Positions 46,203 to 54,945 of a stretch of 64,000 nt of DNA are shown piece after piece. The stretch is from Flavivirga eckloniae. GTDB lineage: Bacteria > Bacteroidota > Bacteroidia > Flavobacteriales > Flavobacteriaceae. Under the pieces are notes generated by a model. It was not told the DNA's origin, searched no databases, and worked only from the letters and a program-made list of their open reading frames with translations. Numbering within the stretch: the first letter of the stretch is position 1; the number at the start of each line of letters is the position of its first letter. The stretch covers positions 2,185,001 through 2,249,000 of the forward strand of contig NZ_CP025791.1 of NCBI RefSeq assembly GCF_002886045.1, written 5' to 3'. The position numbers and the translations under genes were made by a program.

Positions 46203-46245
46203 ATTCCTGCCTTACTGAAACAAGTTCAGCACATGTCGCAGGAAT
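46203..46245. repeat. Palindromic repeat containing the right 27-bp arm
   Basis: ATTCCTGC at the left and GCAGGAAT at the right end bound a 43-bp palindrome-like unit. Its right 27 bp (46219-46245) are the exact inverse of 45577-45603. It ends one base before the stop codon of the LytTR gene. Confidence 0.85.
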
Positions 46246-46246
46246 G

Positions 46247-46981
46247 TTACTTAAAATAAGACAACAAATCCGATTTCTTAGAAGCCGACACTACAATCTC
46301 CTGTCCGTTACTAAGCAATACACTTCCTCCTTTTCCTTTTATGTATTTAACAATTTCGTTTACATTAACTAAATACGATTTGTGTACACGTGCAAAACTA
46401 GCATTGTTTAAAGCATCTTCAAAGTATTTAAGTGTTTTACTTACCAACTTCTTCTTATTTGTATTCAAATAGATTTCTGTGTAGTTATCGTCAGCCTTAC
46501 AATACAAAATATTTGCTATATCTATAACCTCAAAACCATCTAATTGCGGAATGGTAATTTTACCATCTACACCACTTGTTTTCGGAACAAGAACCTGATC
46601 TTGAAGTGCTTCTTCCTTGGTTTTAATTTCGGTAACATAATCAACGGCTTTTATAAGCTCGTCTATAGAAATGGGTTTCATTAAATAATAGGAAGCATGT
46701 GCATTCAAAGCATCCATAGCATAATGATTATATGCCGTTACGAACACGGTTTCAAAATTAATATCGCCAACCTTGTCTAATAAATCAAACGCATTACCAT
46801 AAGGCATTTCTACATCTAAAAACACTAAATCTAAATCGTGATTTCTTATTAAAACCAAAGCCTCGTCAACATTGGCTGCCTCACCTAAAACCTCAACATT
46901 AGGGCAATATTTTTTGAGATAATTCCTTAAAATATCTCTGCTCGTTTCTTCGTCTTCTACTATAATTGAAGTTAGTTTCAT
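46247..46981 (-). CDS. LytTR-family response regulator
   Basis: 244 residues. The receiver domain (about 1-125) has the acidic pocket ED in IIVEDEETSRD, phospho-acceptor Asp56 in LDLVFLDVEMP and Lys in YYLMKPISIDE. The LytTR DNA-binding domain (about 140-244) has ILYCKADDNYTEIYL and FARVHKSYLVNVNEI. It should be phosphorylated by the LytS-type kinase encoded two genes upstream (47860-50034) and bind direct repeats at its target promoters. The first base of its start codon abuts the DUF4349 stop. Targets unknown. Confidence 0.93.
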   Translation of the reverse strand: MKLTSIIVEDEETSRDILRNYLKKYCPNVEVLGEAANVDEALVLIRNHDLDLVFLDVEMPYGNAFDLLDKVGDINFETVFVTAYNHYAMDALNAHASYYLMKPISIDELIKAVDYVTEIKTKEEALQDQVLVPKTSGVDGKITIPQLDGFEVIDIANILYCKADDNYTEIYLNTNKKKLVSKTLKYFEDALNNASFARVHKSYLVNVNEIVKYIKGKGGSVLLSNGQEIVVSASKKSDLLSYFK

Positions 46982-47857
46982 CTATTCATTTAAGTTTTTA
47001 ATAATACTATTGAATACGTTTAATTTGTCTAAGATCAATAATACAATGTAGACTAACCCTGTTACAAAAAATAAAATTACAATCAGCTGTAAATAAGTGG
47101 AGACTGTCCAGTCCAGAGCAACCTTTATACGATGCATCAAACCTATTTTATTTTCTACACCTTCAACTAATGAAAATTTAATTGTACAAAACTCATTTTC
47201 TTCATCATAGTTACCTAACAGCACTCCTAAGCCCTGTAATTCTTCTTCAATATTTAGTATTCTATTTTCTAAATCAATATACTCCTGAATTTTTCCACCT
47301 TTAGATTTTAATTCAATCAACGAACTTCTAATTTTTAAAAGTGATTCTTTTTTTGCGTTAAGCTGTTTATATTCGTTCGTTTTATCCTTTTTTGTAATTT
47401 CCTTAGATTGAACCTTTCCAATTTTAGATAACGAAATATATAAACTATCAAACTTATCTGGCTGCACTCCAATTAACAATTGTAATCTCCTGTTTCCATC
47501 GTTACCACTGTTCTGTTCAAACTGGATTATTGCCTCATGGCTTTTAATTTCTTTGTTTAGGAAACGCTTTTCTTTTTCAAATTCAGAAGACTTCGTATTA
47601 ACAGTGGCTATCTTTTCATATTTCTGATCAACATTAATAACATTTTGCGCGTTATTAGTGTTAGATTTCATTTTATATTTTTTTGAAGCGTAATTAACAC
47701 GACTGCTTGCTATTTCTTCAAAAAAAGTACTGCTATTGCCAACAGCACTCGGGTACTCTGCATACCCGTAAAGAATTCGAAAAACAAACAGAATCACAAA
47801 TAACAATACTAAATAAAGTATTCCTTTTTTAAGCTTTTTTTTAAATGGTTTTTTCAT
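46982..47857 (-). CDS. DUF4349-type membrane protein inside a two-component operon
   Basis: 291 residues. An N-terminal membrane anchor (GILYLVLLFVILFVFRILYG, about 13-32) precedes an extracytoplasmic part with a long coiled coil (KTNEYKQLNAKKESLLKIRS, LENRILNIEEELQGLG), and a C-terminal membrane segment follows (STYLQLIVILFFVTGLVYIV, about 253-272). The layout is that of DUF4349 proteins, whose function is unknown. It sits between the kinase gene (2 bp upstream) and the regulator gene (0 bp downstream), so it should be co-translated with both. A signal-sensing or accessory role is inferred only from the position. Confidence 0.8.
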   Translation of the reverse strand: MKKPFKKKLKKGILYLVLLFVILFVFRILYGYAEYPSAVGNSSTFFEEIASSRVNYASKKYKMKSNTNNAQNVINVDQKYEKIATVNTKSSEFEKEKRFLNKEIKSHEAIIQFEQNSGNDGNRRLQLLIGVQPDKFDSLYISLSKIGKVQSKEITKKDKTNEYKQLNAKKESLLKIRSSLIELKSKGGKIQEYIDLENRILNIEEELQGLGVLLGNYDEENEFCTIKFSLVEGVENKIGLMHRIKVALDWTVSTYLQLIVILFFVTGLVYIVLLILDKLNVFNSIIKNLNE

Positions 47858-47859
47858 TA

Positions 47860-50034
47860 TTAATCTTTTTTAAGCGTTACCACAACTTTAGTTCCCACAT
47901 CTTCTTCATCTTGAAAATCATCAACAACCACATCGACCTTATCTTTATACATCTCGTTTAAAATAGAGACACGTTTTTTAATATTACCCATCCCTTTCGA
48001 GTTTTGTTTTTGTTGGTTCTCGGTCTTCAAAGCTTTCGATTGTTTTCGACCAATACCATCATCTGTAATGGTAATTTTTATTTCGTCTGAAGTCGTTTGG
48101 GTAATTCCTATTTCTAATTGTCCCTTCGATTTTTTATAACGTAGGCCATGCCACACGGCATTTTCAATATAGGGCTGTAACAACATAGGGGGTATTACAA
48201 AATCTTCAATATTAATATTTTCATCAATATTAATGCTATAATCAAATTTATCCTGAAATCTAAAGTGTTCTAATTTGGTATATAATTCCAATAGTCTTAT
48301 TTCCTTTTCCAACGGAATAAAATCTTCTTCACTGTTCTCTAAAACAGCGCGCATTAATAACGAAAAATCGGTAAGATATTTATTGGCGGTACGCTCATCA
48401 TTAGATGCAATAAAACTGTTTACTGAGTTTAATGCGTTGAATATAAAATGTGGATTCATTTGACTACGCAAGCTTTTTAAAGCTAATAAGTTATTAGCCA
48501 AACGTTGTTGCTTAATATATTTAAACATTAAAAATGCAGCAACCAACAACAATATGAGTCCGCCAGAAAGTGAGTAAATAATTAATTTTTGTCGCTTGGC
48601 TTCTTCATTACTCAATTGAAACTTACTCTCATTTAAAGCTCTATCACTTTCCAGACTTGAAATTCTATTTTGATTGTTAACAATAACCTTACTAAACCTT
48701 GCTGCCTGAGCTATTTCCTGCTCTTTCTTAGTATAGAGTTTATCGACCAAATCAACATAGTTTTGATAGGCGATCAATGCTTTGTCAAATTGCCCAGCGT
48801 CTCTATAAATCTCAGATAATTTTCTGGTAGCATCTTTTTGCACTATAAGATCTGCTTTACTATCTGCCTCTTCTATACTCTTTTCAAGATACGGGATGGC
48901 ATTATCGTAATCGTTTTGCAACGCAAACGCATTCCCTATTTTATAATTCTGTTTTTGGGGTGTTAACGCACTCTCATTATCTATATCCGAATCGCTTTTT
49001 AAATCATTTATATCTTCTAAAGCCTCCTTCCTTAACTCTATCTCTCCAGAATAATCCTGATTGGCATTTAAAAATTCGGCTGCTCGATCCTTTTCTTCAG
49101 CCGCTCGTTTTTTATTTTGGGTACTCGCCAACTTCATAGACTTATTAAAATAACCCTCAGCTTTTTGAGTCTCTCCCTTTAAATTATAAGTCTGCGCTAT
49201 TTTCGAATTTAAATCTGTTATTTTAGGTGTAATTAGATGCTTTTGGGCTACAACCAACCCTTTATTGTAATTATCAATTGAAAACTGGTAACTTTTCGTC
49301 AACATATAAACATCACCAAGGCCTTCGTAAAGTTCAACTAATTGCCAATTCGACAACGCTTTTTTGTTTACCCCATTATAGGTTTCTATACTTTCCTGAT
49401 AGTTATTATTTTGCTTATACGCCGCAGCAAGTTTCAATTTAACCGCATTGGTTTTTAAATTTTGGTCGCTAATCCTATAATTAGAAACAGCTAAATCATA
49501 CTGTTTCCAGAACATATAAATATCTCCTAAAACCTCATAAGCCTCGGCATTCTGCTTTACAGAATTACTTTCAACAAGAGCCAGTTCAATAAACTTAATA
49601 CTGCGTTTAGCATCTTTTTTTAAGTGTGTTTCGGCAGAATCTATTAACATTTTAAATTCATTGGAGTTACGCCTCGAAAACTTTGTTCGTTTATATTCTG
49701 CTTCTTCCCTACTAGGCTCAACCCTAACAGTAATCCGTTCATTACTTAAAATAGTATAGTAAACCGTCTCAAAATCCTTATGCTTAATAATAAGTTCGTC
49801 GCCTTTTTTAGCTTCTATCCTAAAATCACCTGCAAAATCGGTAGTGGTATAAGCCCCTCCATTAACTTCAATATTTACGTTTGGTATAGGGTTATGCGTA
49901 TCACTTTCAATCACAGAACCTCTTACCGTAAACCTAGGCTCTCGATTTGTAGACTTTTCATATACTTGAGCAAACATACATGTTGTACTAAGCATAATGC
50001 ATAAAAACCATATGTATTTAATAGTTGCTTGCAT
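47860..50034 (-). CDS. LytS-type sensor histidine kinase with CPD-like and TPR domains
   Basis: 724 residues from ATG 50034, where a signal peptide begins (MQATIKYIWFLCIMLSTTCM then FAQ). A start at 50115 would add a poor leader. Order: carboxypeptidase-regulatory-like domain (about 35-110, VRGSVIESDTHNPIPNVNIE), TPR repeats (about 130-470), one membrane segment (about 490-510), His_kinase domain with the phospho-acceptor His in SQMNPHFIFNALNSVNSF, and HATPase with TDDGIGRKQSK. Extracytoplasmic TPRs fused to a LytS-type kinase are common in Flavobacteria. It is the first gene of the kinase-DUF4349-regulator operon. Signal unknown. Confidence 0.9.
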   Translation of the reverse strand: MQATIKYIWFLCIMLSTTCMFAQVYEKSTNREPRFTVRGSVIESDTHNPIPNVNIEVNGGAYTTTDFAGDFRIEAKKGDELIIKHKDFETVYYTILSNERITVRVEPSREEAEYKRTKFSRRNSNEFKMLIDSAETHLKKDAKRSIKFIELALVESNSVKQNAEAYEVLGDIYMFWKQYDLAVSNYRISDQNLKTNAVKLKLAAAYKQNNNYQESIETYNGVNKKALSNWQLVELYEGLGDVYMLTKSYQFSIDNYNKGLVVAQKHLITPKITDLNSKIAQTYNLKGETQKAEGYFNKSMKLASTQNKKRAAEEKDRAAEFLNANQDYSGEIELRKEALEDINDLKSDSDIDNESALTPQKQNYKIGNAFALQNDYDNAIPYLEKSIEEADSKADLIVQKDATRKLSEIYRDAGQFDKALIAYQNYVDLVDKLYTKKEQEIAQAARFSKVIVNNQNRISSLESDRALNESKFQLSNEEAKRQKLIIYSLSGGLILLLVAAFLMFKYIKQQRLANNLLALKSLRSQMNPHFIFNALNSVNSFIASNDERTANKYLTDFSLLMRAVLENSEEDFIPLEKEIRLLELYTKLEHFRFQDKFDYSINIDENINIEDFVIPPMLLQPYIENAVWHGLRYKKSKGQLEIGITQTTSDEIKITITDDGIGRKQSKALKTENQQKQNSKGMGNIKKRVSILNEMYKDKVDVVVDDFQDEEDVGTKVVVTLKKD

Positions 50035-50242
50035 GTGTTGTTTAATAATAGATAAACTTACGCACTTTCGTTGGTATAATAAAATAGTGTTTTTATAAAT
50101 ATGTGTTTTTTCCATGTAAATAGGACACGATCATACATTCAAAAGACCACTTTACTCAACCAAACCTGCTACTCACTCATTCTGCTTTTTTTAAGAAATA
50201 TGTTGGACATAGATTTACAGCATTAATCAGAAAAAAAACATT

Positions 50243-51403
50243 ATGAAAACAAATATTAAAACATTTTTTCTTAGCATCGCACTAATTGCTTTTATGGCTT
50301 GCAAAGCAGACAATAAAAAACAAGATGTCGTATTTAACGCTACAGAAAAAGCACATCACGATCCTAGCAAACAATTTATTAAAGTGGCTCTTTTATTGGA
50401 TACCAGTAATAGTATGGACGGGCTTATCGATCAGGCTAAAGCACAACTTTGGGACATTGTAAACGAATTGTCTTATGCAAAATGTGGTACACAAAAACCC
50501 AACTTACAAATTGCTTTATATGAATACGGAAACGACAGATTAAGCGGCAGAGAGGGATATATTAGACAAGTATTATCTTTTAGCGAAGACTTAGATGAAA
50601 TTTCCGAAGAACTATTCTCTCTAACTACCAACGGTGGTGAAGAATATTGTGGCCAAGTAATACAAACGTCGTTAAATCAATTGGATTGGGGTAAAAATCC
50701 GGACGATTTAAAATTAATTTTCATTGCTGGTAATGAGCCTTTTACTCAAGGAAAAGTAAACTATAAAGATGCATCGACAAACGCCAAGGAAAAAGATATT
50801 ACCATAAACACTATTTTTTGTGGCAATTATAACCAAGGGATTTCTTCTTCTTGGAAGGATGGTGCTCAATTAACCAATGGTGATTATATAGCCATTAATC
50901 AAAATAAAACTACGGTACATATTGCATCGCCTTACGATGACGAGATCTTAATTTTAAATCAAAAATTAAACAAAACCTATGTTATTTATGGTACAAGAGG
51001 TAGGGAAAAACTAGCCATGCAGGCTAAGCAAGATGCTAATGCTGGCAGCTACAGCAAGGCCAATGCTGTAAAGAGAACCATAAGCAAAAGTTCGCATTTA
51101 TATAAAAACAAAAGCTGGGACCTTGTAGATGCCATAGAACAGGAAGAAGTTGTTATTGAAGATATTAAAGACGCTTCTTTACCAGAAGAACTAAAAGGAA
51201 AAACAAAAAAAGAGATTGAAACTTATGTTTCTCAAAAAAGTAAAGAAAGAGAAACTATAAAGAAAAAGATTCAGGAGCTGAACAAGAAACGTAAAACCTA
51301 TGTTGCAGAACAGAAAAAAGAAGGTGCTAAAAATGGCTTAGAAAATGCTATGACCAAAGCCATTAAAGAACAAGCTCAAAGAAAAAAGTATAGTTGGAAA
51401 TAG
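50243..51403 (+). CDS. VWA-domain lipoprotein
   Basis: 386 residues. The signal ends in FMAC with Cys20 as the lipid-modified residue. A von Willebrand A domain follows (about 45-235): the metal-ion site DTSNSMDG (Asp53, Ser55, Ser57) and later FIAGNEPFTQG. Two Cys pairs may bridge within the domain (AKCGTQ, EYCGQ, IFCGN). The C-terminal 110 residues are highly charged and helical (KSKERETIKKKIQELNKKRK). VWA proteins mediate metal-dependent protein contacts on the outside of the cell. The gene diverges from the kinase operon and precedes a terminator. Specific role unknown. Confidence 0.85.
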   Translation: MKTNIKTFFLSIALIAFMACKADNKKQDVVFNATEKAHHDPSKQFIKVALLLDTSNSMDGLIDQAKAQLWDIVNELSYAKCGTQKPNLQIALYEYGNDRLSGREGYIRQVLSFSEDLDEISEELFSLTTNGGEEYCGQVIQTSLNQLDWGKNPDDLKLIFIAGNEPFTQGKVNYKDASTNAKEKDITINTIFCGNYNQGISSSWKDGAQLTNGDYIAINQNKTTVHIASPYDDEILILNQKLNKTYVIYGTRGREKLAMQAKQDANAGSYSKANAVKRTISKSSHLYKNKSWDLVDAIEQEEVVIEDIKDASLPEELKGKTKKEIETYVSQKSKERETIKKKIQELNKKRKTYVAEQKKEGAKNGLENAMTKAIKEQAQRKKYSWK

Positions 51404-51456
51404 GCAACAAACTAAAATTGAATTTATACAGTAACGCTCCCAAAGTTTTGTATAAT

Positions 51457-51500
51457 AAAAAAACGGGTTTTATCTTTTTATAGAGGTGAGCCCGTTTTTT
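51457..51500 (+). terminator. Probable terminator of the VWA gene
   Basis: AAAAAACGGGTT and GAGCCCGTTTTTT form a stem with a G-T pair around a loop of about 18 nt, followed by a T-run. Confidence 0.65.
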
Positions 51501-51692
51501 AATACAATTAAAATCGATGCATTGTACTCCGGTATCAGGTTGAGTTTAGTAGAAACCTATATAAAACACAGGTTTTAATAATCTTTCGAGTTTAGTTTAT
51601 GTTGAGTTTAGTCGAAATAATCAAGGAAACAAGCATGTATTAATATGATACTCAGATTAGTTTTAACTTCAGAAAAAACCAATGTAGTTTAT

Positions 51693-51725
51693 GTTTCCTC
51701 AGTAAGGTTAGAACGTTTATTTTTG
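51693..51725 (+). promoter_or_regulatory. Possible promoter of the histidine-rich gene
   Basis: TATTTTTG (51718-51725) matches TAnnTTTG. TTTC at 51694-51697, 20 nt upstream, is one base off the -33 TTTG. The start codon follows only 8 nt after the -7 box, which would leave almost no leader. Confidence 0.45.
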
Positions 51726-51733
51726 TGCCCTAA

Positions 51734-52240
51734 ATGCCACATAACTTGAAAAGCACCAATTCAATAAAATCTTTATTCCTCAAAAATTTTATCATTGCGA
51801 TGTCTTTTCTTTACATATTGAGCCCATTACAGACTCAATTATATAAACTGCTTCACAAAATATCGCACCATCTGGCATTAGAAAATCATCACGAAGAGAA
51901 ACATACGGAAACCAGCCATCATCATCATCACGACCACATATTTCTATCTAAATTTTCTTTATCAGAAAAACATCATCATGACGAAAAAGAGCATGCAACG
52001 CATCACACCCATGAGTTTCTTTCTTTTTTAAGTTCAATTTTCGATACAGATAGCCAAAAAAACGATACAGAAAAGCACCTTTTAGATAACAAACTAGACA
52101 AGCATATTCTCCCAGAAAAAAGAATCGGTCAAAAACAATTCTCGCTAGTTATGAGTTCAATAATTTGGTTTTATGAAGCTAGGATTATTAGCCGCGAATT
52201 GGATGTTAATATCCCTCCACCCAAAACAACTCTAACATAA
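51734..52240 (+). CDS. Histidine-rich protein next to a TonB receptor
   Basis: 168 residues with 22 His. A hydrophobic segment (FIIAMSFLYILSP, about 19-31) acts as a signal or anchor. His clusters lie at 41-68 (ENHHEEKHTETSHHHHHDH) and 79-95 (KHHHDEKEHATHHTHE). A second hydrophobic stretch (FSLVMSSIIWFYEA) lies near 136-150. Such His-rich tracts bind Zn, Ni, Co or Cu. The gene is followed by a TonB-dependent receptor in the same direction, so metal acquisition or buffering is a reasonable inference. No named family recognised. If the start is instead at Met23, the protein would be 146 residues long. Confidence 0.7.
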   Translation: MPHNLKSTNSIKSLFLKNFIIAMSFLYILSPLQTQLYKLLHKISHHLALENHHEEKHTETSHHHHHDHIFLSKFSLSEKHHHDEKEHATHHTHEFLSFLSSIFDTDSQKNDTEKHLLDNKLDKHILPEKRIGQKQFSLVMSSIIWFYEARIISRELDVNIPPPKTTLT

Positions 52241-52554
52241 GGTATTTTCTAATTTTTTAAGGTCATAAATTTATTAAATCTGTGGCCCTAGTATATCTAT
52301 ATCCATTATAATAGCAATGGGTGTATACATTTTTGTTACCCAAAAATAAAGACTTTAAGGTAACAAATCGATTGCTTATGCCTTATCATTCCAAATACAT
52401 TACAAAAAAGAGGGTATCCAAAAAGTACATTTAACGCCATATTGAGCACTTCGCATTTAGCTTATCTTGAGCGAAGGCGATGTGTTCAATCTGGCAAATC
52501 AAACTATAAAAACTTTTTAGATACTCTCATTGAACAATTTATAAAATTTAAAAA
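52241..52554. other. 314-bp gap before the TonB receptor gene
   Basis: No gene. It is mostly occupied by the foldback element at 52410-52528. The remaining 169 bp (52241-52409) are AT-rich without a recognised motif. Confidence 0.5.
52410..52528. repeat. 119-nt nested foldback element
   Basis: The outer arms GAGGGTATCCAAAAAGT (52410-52426) and ACTTTTTAGATACTCTC (52512-52528) pair with two mismatches. An inner pair (GCCATATTGAGCAC against GTGTTCAATCTGGC) extends the fold. The arms resemble GAGGTTGTCTAAAAAG at 54803-54818, and the AGxGTxTCxAAAAAG type is a repeated motif in flavobacterial intergenic DNA. Confidence 0.7.
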
Positions 52555-54783
52555 ATGAGATTTATAATAATTGCATTATTAATGCTTTTTAATTACTTCA
52601 TTTATGCTCAAAATTTGAAGGGAAAGGTCGTCGATGAAAACAATCGTCCTCTTGAAGATGTTGGCGTTTTCAATCAAAACACAGGAACACACAGCCATAC
52701 AGATGCTACAGGTTCTTTTACTATAACGAATACTTACGTTCAGGATTCGGTCTATTTTTCCAGATTGGGCTACAAAACAAAGCTTATTAAAGTATCTCAA
52801 GAAAACTTGAATAATAGAATTACAATAGTTATGAAAGAATCAGGTATTTCGCTTAATCAAGTAGTCATAACATCAGAACTTAATGCGTTAAATCGTATTG
52901 TAAATGTGGACGTACAGACCAATTCTGTAAAATCATCACAGGAAATCTTACGTAAAGTACCTGGTTTGATTATCGGGCAACATGCTGGTGGCGGTAAGGC
53001 AGAACAGATATTCCTTCGAGGTTTCGACATTGATCATGGTACAGATGTAGCCATTAGTGTAGAAGGCATGCCCGTTAACATGGTTAGTCATGCACACGGT
53101 CAAGGCTATGCCGATTTACATTTTGTAATTCCAGAGACCATAGAAAATGTAAATTTTGACAAAGGTCCTTATTATGCAGAAAAAGGGAATTTTAATACTG
53201 CAGGGTATGTTGATCTTCGCTTGCGAAAAACGCTGGACAAAAGTTTAATTTCCTTGGAAGCTGGGCAATTCAATACCTCACGGTTATTAGGCATGTTCAA
53301 CTTCTTAGAATCAGAGAATAGTAATGCCTACCTTGCATCAGAGCTTTATCTAACCGATGGACCATTCAATTCTCCGCAGAATTTCAATCGTATTAATATT
53401 ATGGGTCGATATAACTATAATTTATCAGGAAATCAGGAATTAAATCTTACTGCTTCGCATTTTAAAAGCAAATGGGATGCATCTGGACAAATTCCTCAAC
53501 GAGCGGTAGACCAAGGCCTTATTGATAGATTCGGAGCTATTGACGATACCGAAGGCGGTAAGACAAGTAGAACCAACCTCTTGGCAAACTACACTAAGAT
53601 TATAGATGAAAATCAGCTTTTTAAGACCAAAATGTTCTTATCTCTATACGATTTCGAGCTATATTCTAACTTTACTTTCTTTTTAGAAGACCCAGTAAAT
53701 GGCGACCAAATATATCAAAAGGAGAATCGTATTATCGTAGGTGCAGAAAGCATGTTCCAAAAAAAGCATATGGTTTTGGGTAATAATGTTCAATTCGAAT
53801 ATGAATCAGGAATTGGATTTAGGTATGACAATACCGATGACACTGAACTATCAAGTACTTTGAATCGTCAAACAACACTTAAAAGAATAGCCTTGGGCGA
53901 TGTGGACGAAGTAAACACCTACGGATTTTTAAATGCAAAGTTTAAAACCGGTAAGTGGACTTTCAACCCTACTTTACGGTTGGATTATTTCAAGTTCGAC
54001 TATGTAAACAAGATTACAGAAGTTTACGACAATCAAAGTGAGTCTGAAGTTGCTTTTAGTCCAAAATTGAATACCATCTTTTCGGTTAACAGAAATTGGC
54101 AACTCTTTCTCAAATCCGGTATCGGATTCCATTCCAATGATACCAGAGTTGTAGTAGCCAATAACGGAGAAGACATACTCCCTGCTGCTTATGGCGTAGA
54201 TTTAGGTACAATCGTAAAACCAACCAATAAACTAGCCTTAAATGCTACACTTTGGGGATTGTTCCTAGAACAAGAATTTGTTTATGTTGGCGATGCAGGA
54301 ATTGTTGAGCCCAGTGGGAAAACACGCCGTTTGGGTGTGGAGTTCGGTACACGTTATCAAGCTACCGATTGGCTGTACTTGTATGCAGATATCAACTATA
54401 CCTATGGAAGAAGTACAGAAGAAGCAGACGGGGAAGATTTTATCCCCCTTGCTCCAGACTTAACTTCATCTGGAGGTATCTTATTGAAAGAGCTTGGTAA
54501 TTTTTCAGGTGCACTGACTTATCGTTTTGTAGATGATAGACCTGCAAACGAAAATAATTCGATGACGGCAGAAGGCTATTTTGTTACCGATCTCAACCTT
54601 AATTATAATTGGAAAAACTGGACTTATGGTATTATTGTAGAAAACCTTTTTGACACCGAGTGGAACGAAACTCAATTCGCTACCGAAAGCCGTTTGTTTA
54701 ATGAAGCTTCCTCTACAGAGGAAATACATTTTACACCAGGTACGCCTTTTTACATTAGAGGAAAAATATCTGTGTCTTTTTAA
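52555..54783 (+). CDS. TonB-dependent receptor, probably metal uptake
   Basis: 742 residues. The signal peptide is MRFIIIALLMLFNYFIYAQ. A CPD-like domain (about 20-95, LKGKVVDENNRPLEDVGVF) precedes the plug (about 100-220) and a barrel ending in GKISVSF. In the plug there is a His-rich loop (NMVSHAHGQGYADLHFV) and GGGKAEQIFLRGFDIDHGT, as seen in TonB receptors of metal-related loci. No STN domain, so it does not look like a trans-envelope signaller. The histidine-rich gene is directly upstream and foldback repeats flank both sides. Metal substrate is inferred; siderophore or vitamin import are alternatives. Confidence 0.85.
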   Translation: MRFIIIALLMLFNYFIYAQNLKGKVVDENNRPLEDVGVFNQNTGTHSHTDATGSFTITNTYVQDSVYFSRLGYKTKLIKVSQENLNNRITIVMKESGISLNQVVITSELNALNRIVNVDVQTNSVKSSQEILRKVPGLIIGQHAGGGKAEQIFLRGFDIDHGTDVAISVEGMPVNMVSHAHGQGYADLHFVIPETIENVNFDKGPYYAEKGNFNTAGYVDLRLRKTLDKSLISLEAGQFNTSRLLGMFNFLESENSNAYLASELYLTDGPFNSPQNFNRINIMGRYNYNLSGNQELNLTASHFKSKWDASGQIPQRAVDQGLIDRFGAIDDTEGGKTSRTNLLANYTKIIDENQLFKTKMFLSLYDFELYSNFTFFLEDPVNGDQIYQKENRIIVGAESMFQKKHMVLGNNVQFEYESGIGFRYDNTDDTELSSTLNRQTTLKRIALGDVDEVNTYGFLNAKFKTGKWTFNPTLRLDYFKFDYVNKITEVYDNQSESEVAFSPKLNTIFSVNRNWQLFLKSGIGFHSNDTRVVVANNGEDILPAAYGVDLGTIVKPTNKLALNATLWGLFLEQEFVYVGDAGIVEPSGKTRRLGVEFGTRYQATDWLYLYADINYTYGRSTEEADGEDFIPLAPDLTSSGGILLKELGNFSGALTYRFVDDRPANENNSMTAEGYFVTDLNLNYNWKNWTYGIIVENLFDTEWNETQFATESRLFNEASSTEEIHFTPGTPFYIRGKISVSF

Positions 54784-54802
54784 AGTCAAAACACTTTTTT
54801 AA

Positions 54803-54894
54803 GAGGTTGTCTAAAAAGCACTTAGATGTCCGTTCGAGCGCAGTCGAGAACTTTTAATATGCACATTTTCAACACATCTCGACTGCGCTCAACG
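54803..54894. repeat. Repeat with 13-bp perfect inverted arms after the TonB receptor gene
   Basis: GAGCGCAGTCGAG (54836-54848) and CTCGACTGCGCTC (54878-54890) are a perfect inverted repeat with a 29-nt loop. AGAGGTTGTCTAAAAAG precedes it and resembles the arm at 52410. The right outer arm is missing, so the element may be truncated. It may also end transcription of convergent genes. Confidence 0.65.
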
Positions 54895-54945
54895 TAACAA
54901 TCTTAATGACATTGACCTTGCAATAACTTATGTTTTAAAAGATTT

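Larger units (their letters stand above)
51404..51733. other. 330-bp gap with terminator, repeats and promoter-like box
   Basis: No gene is visible. It holds the terminator of the VWA gene (51457-51500), imperfect copies of TTGAGTTTAGT-x-GAAA (51539-51555 and 51603-51620, with CGAGTTTAGT between them), and a promoter-like element at 51693-51725. Confidence 0.5.
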
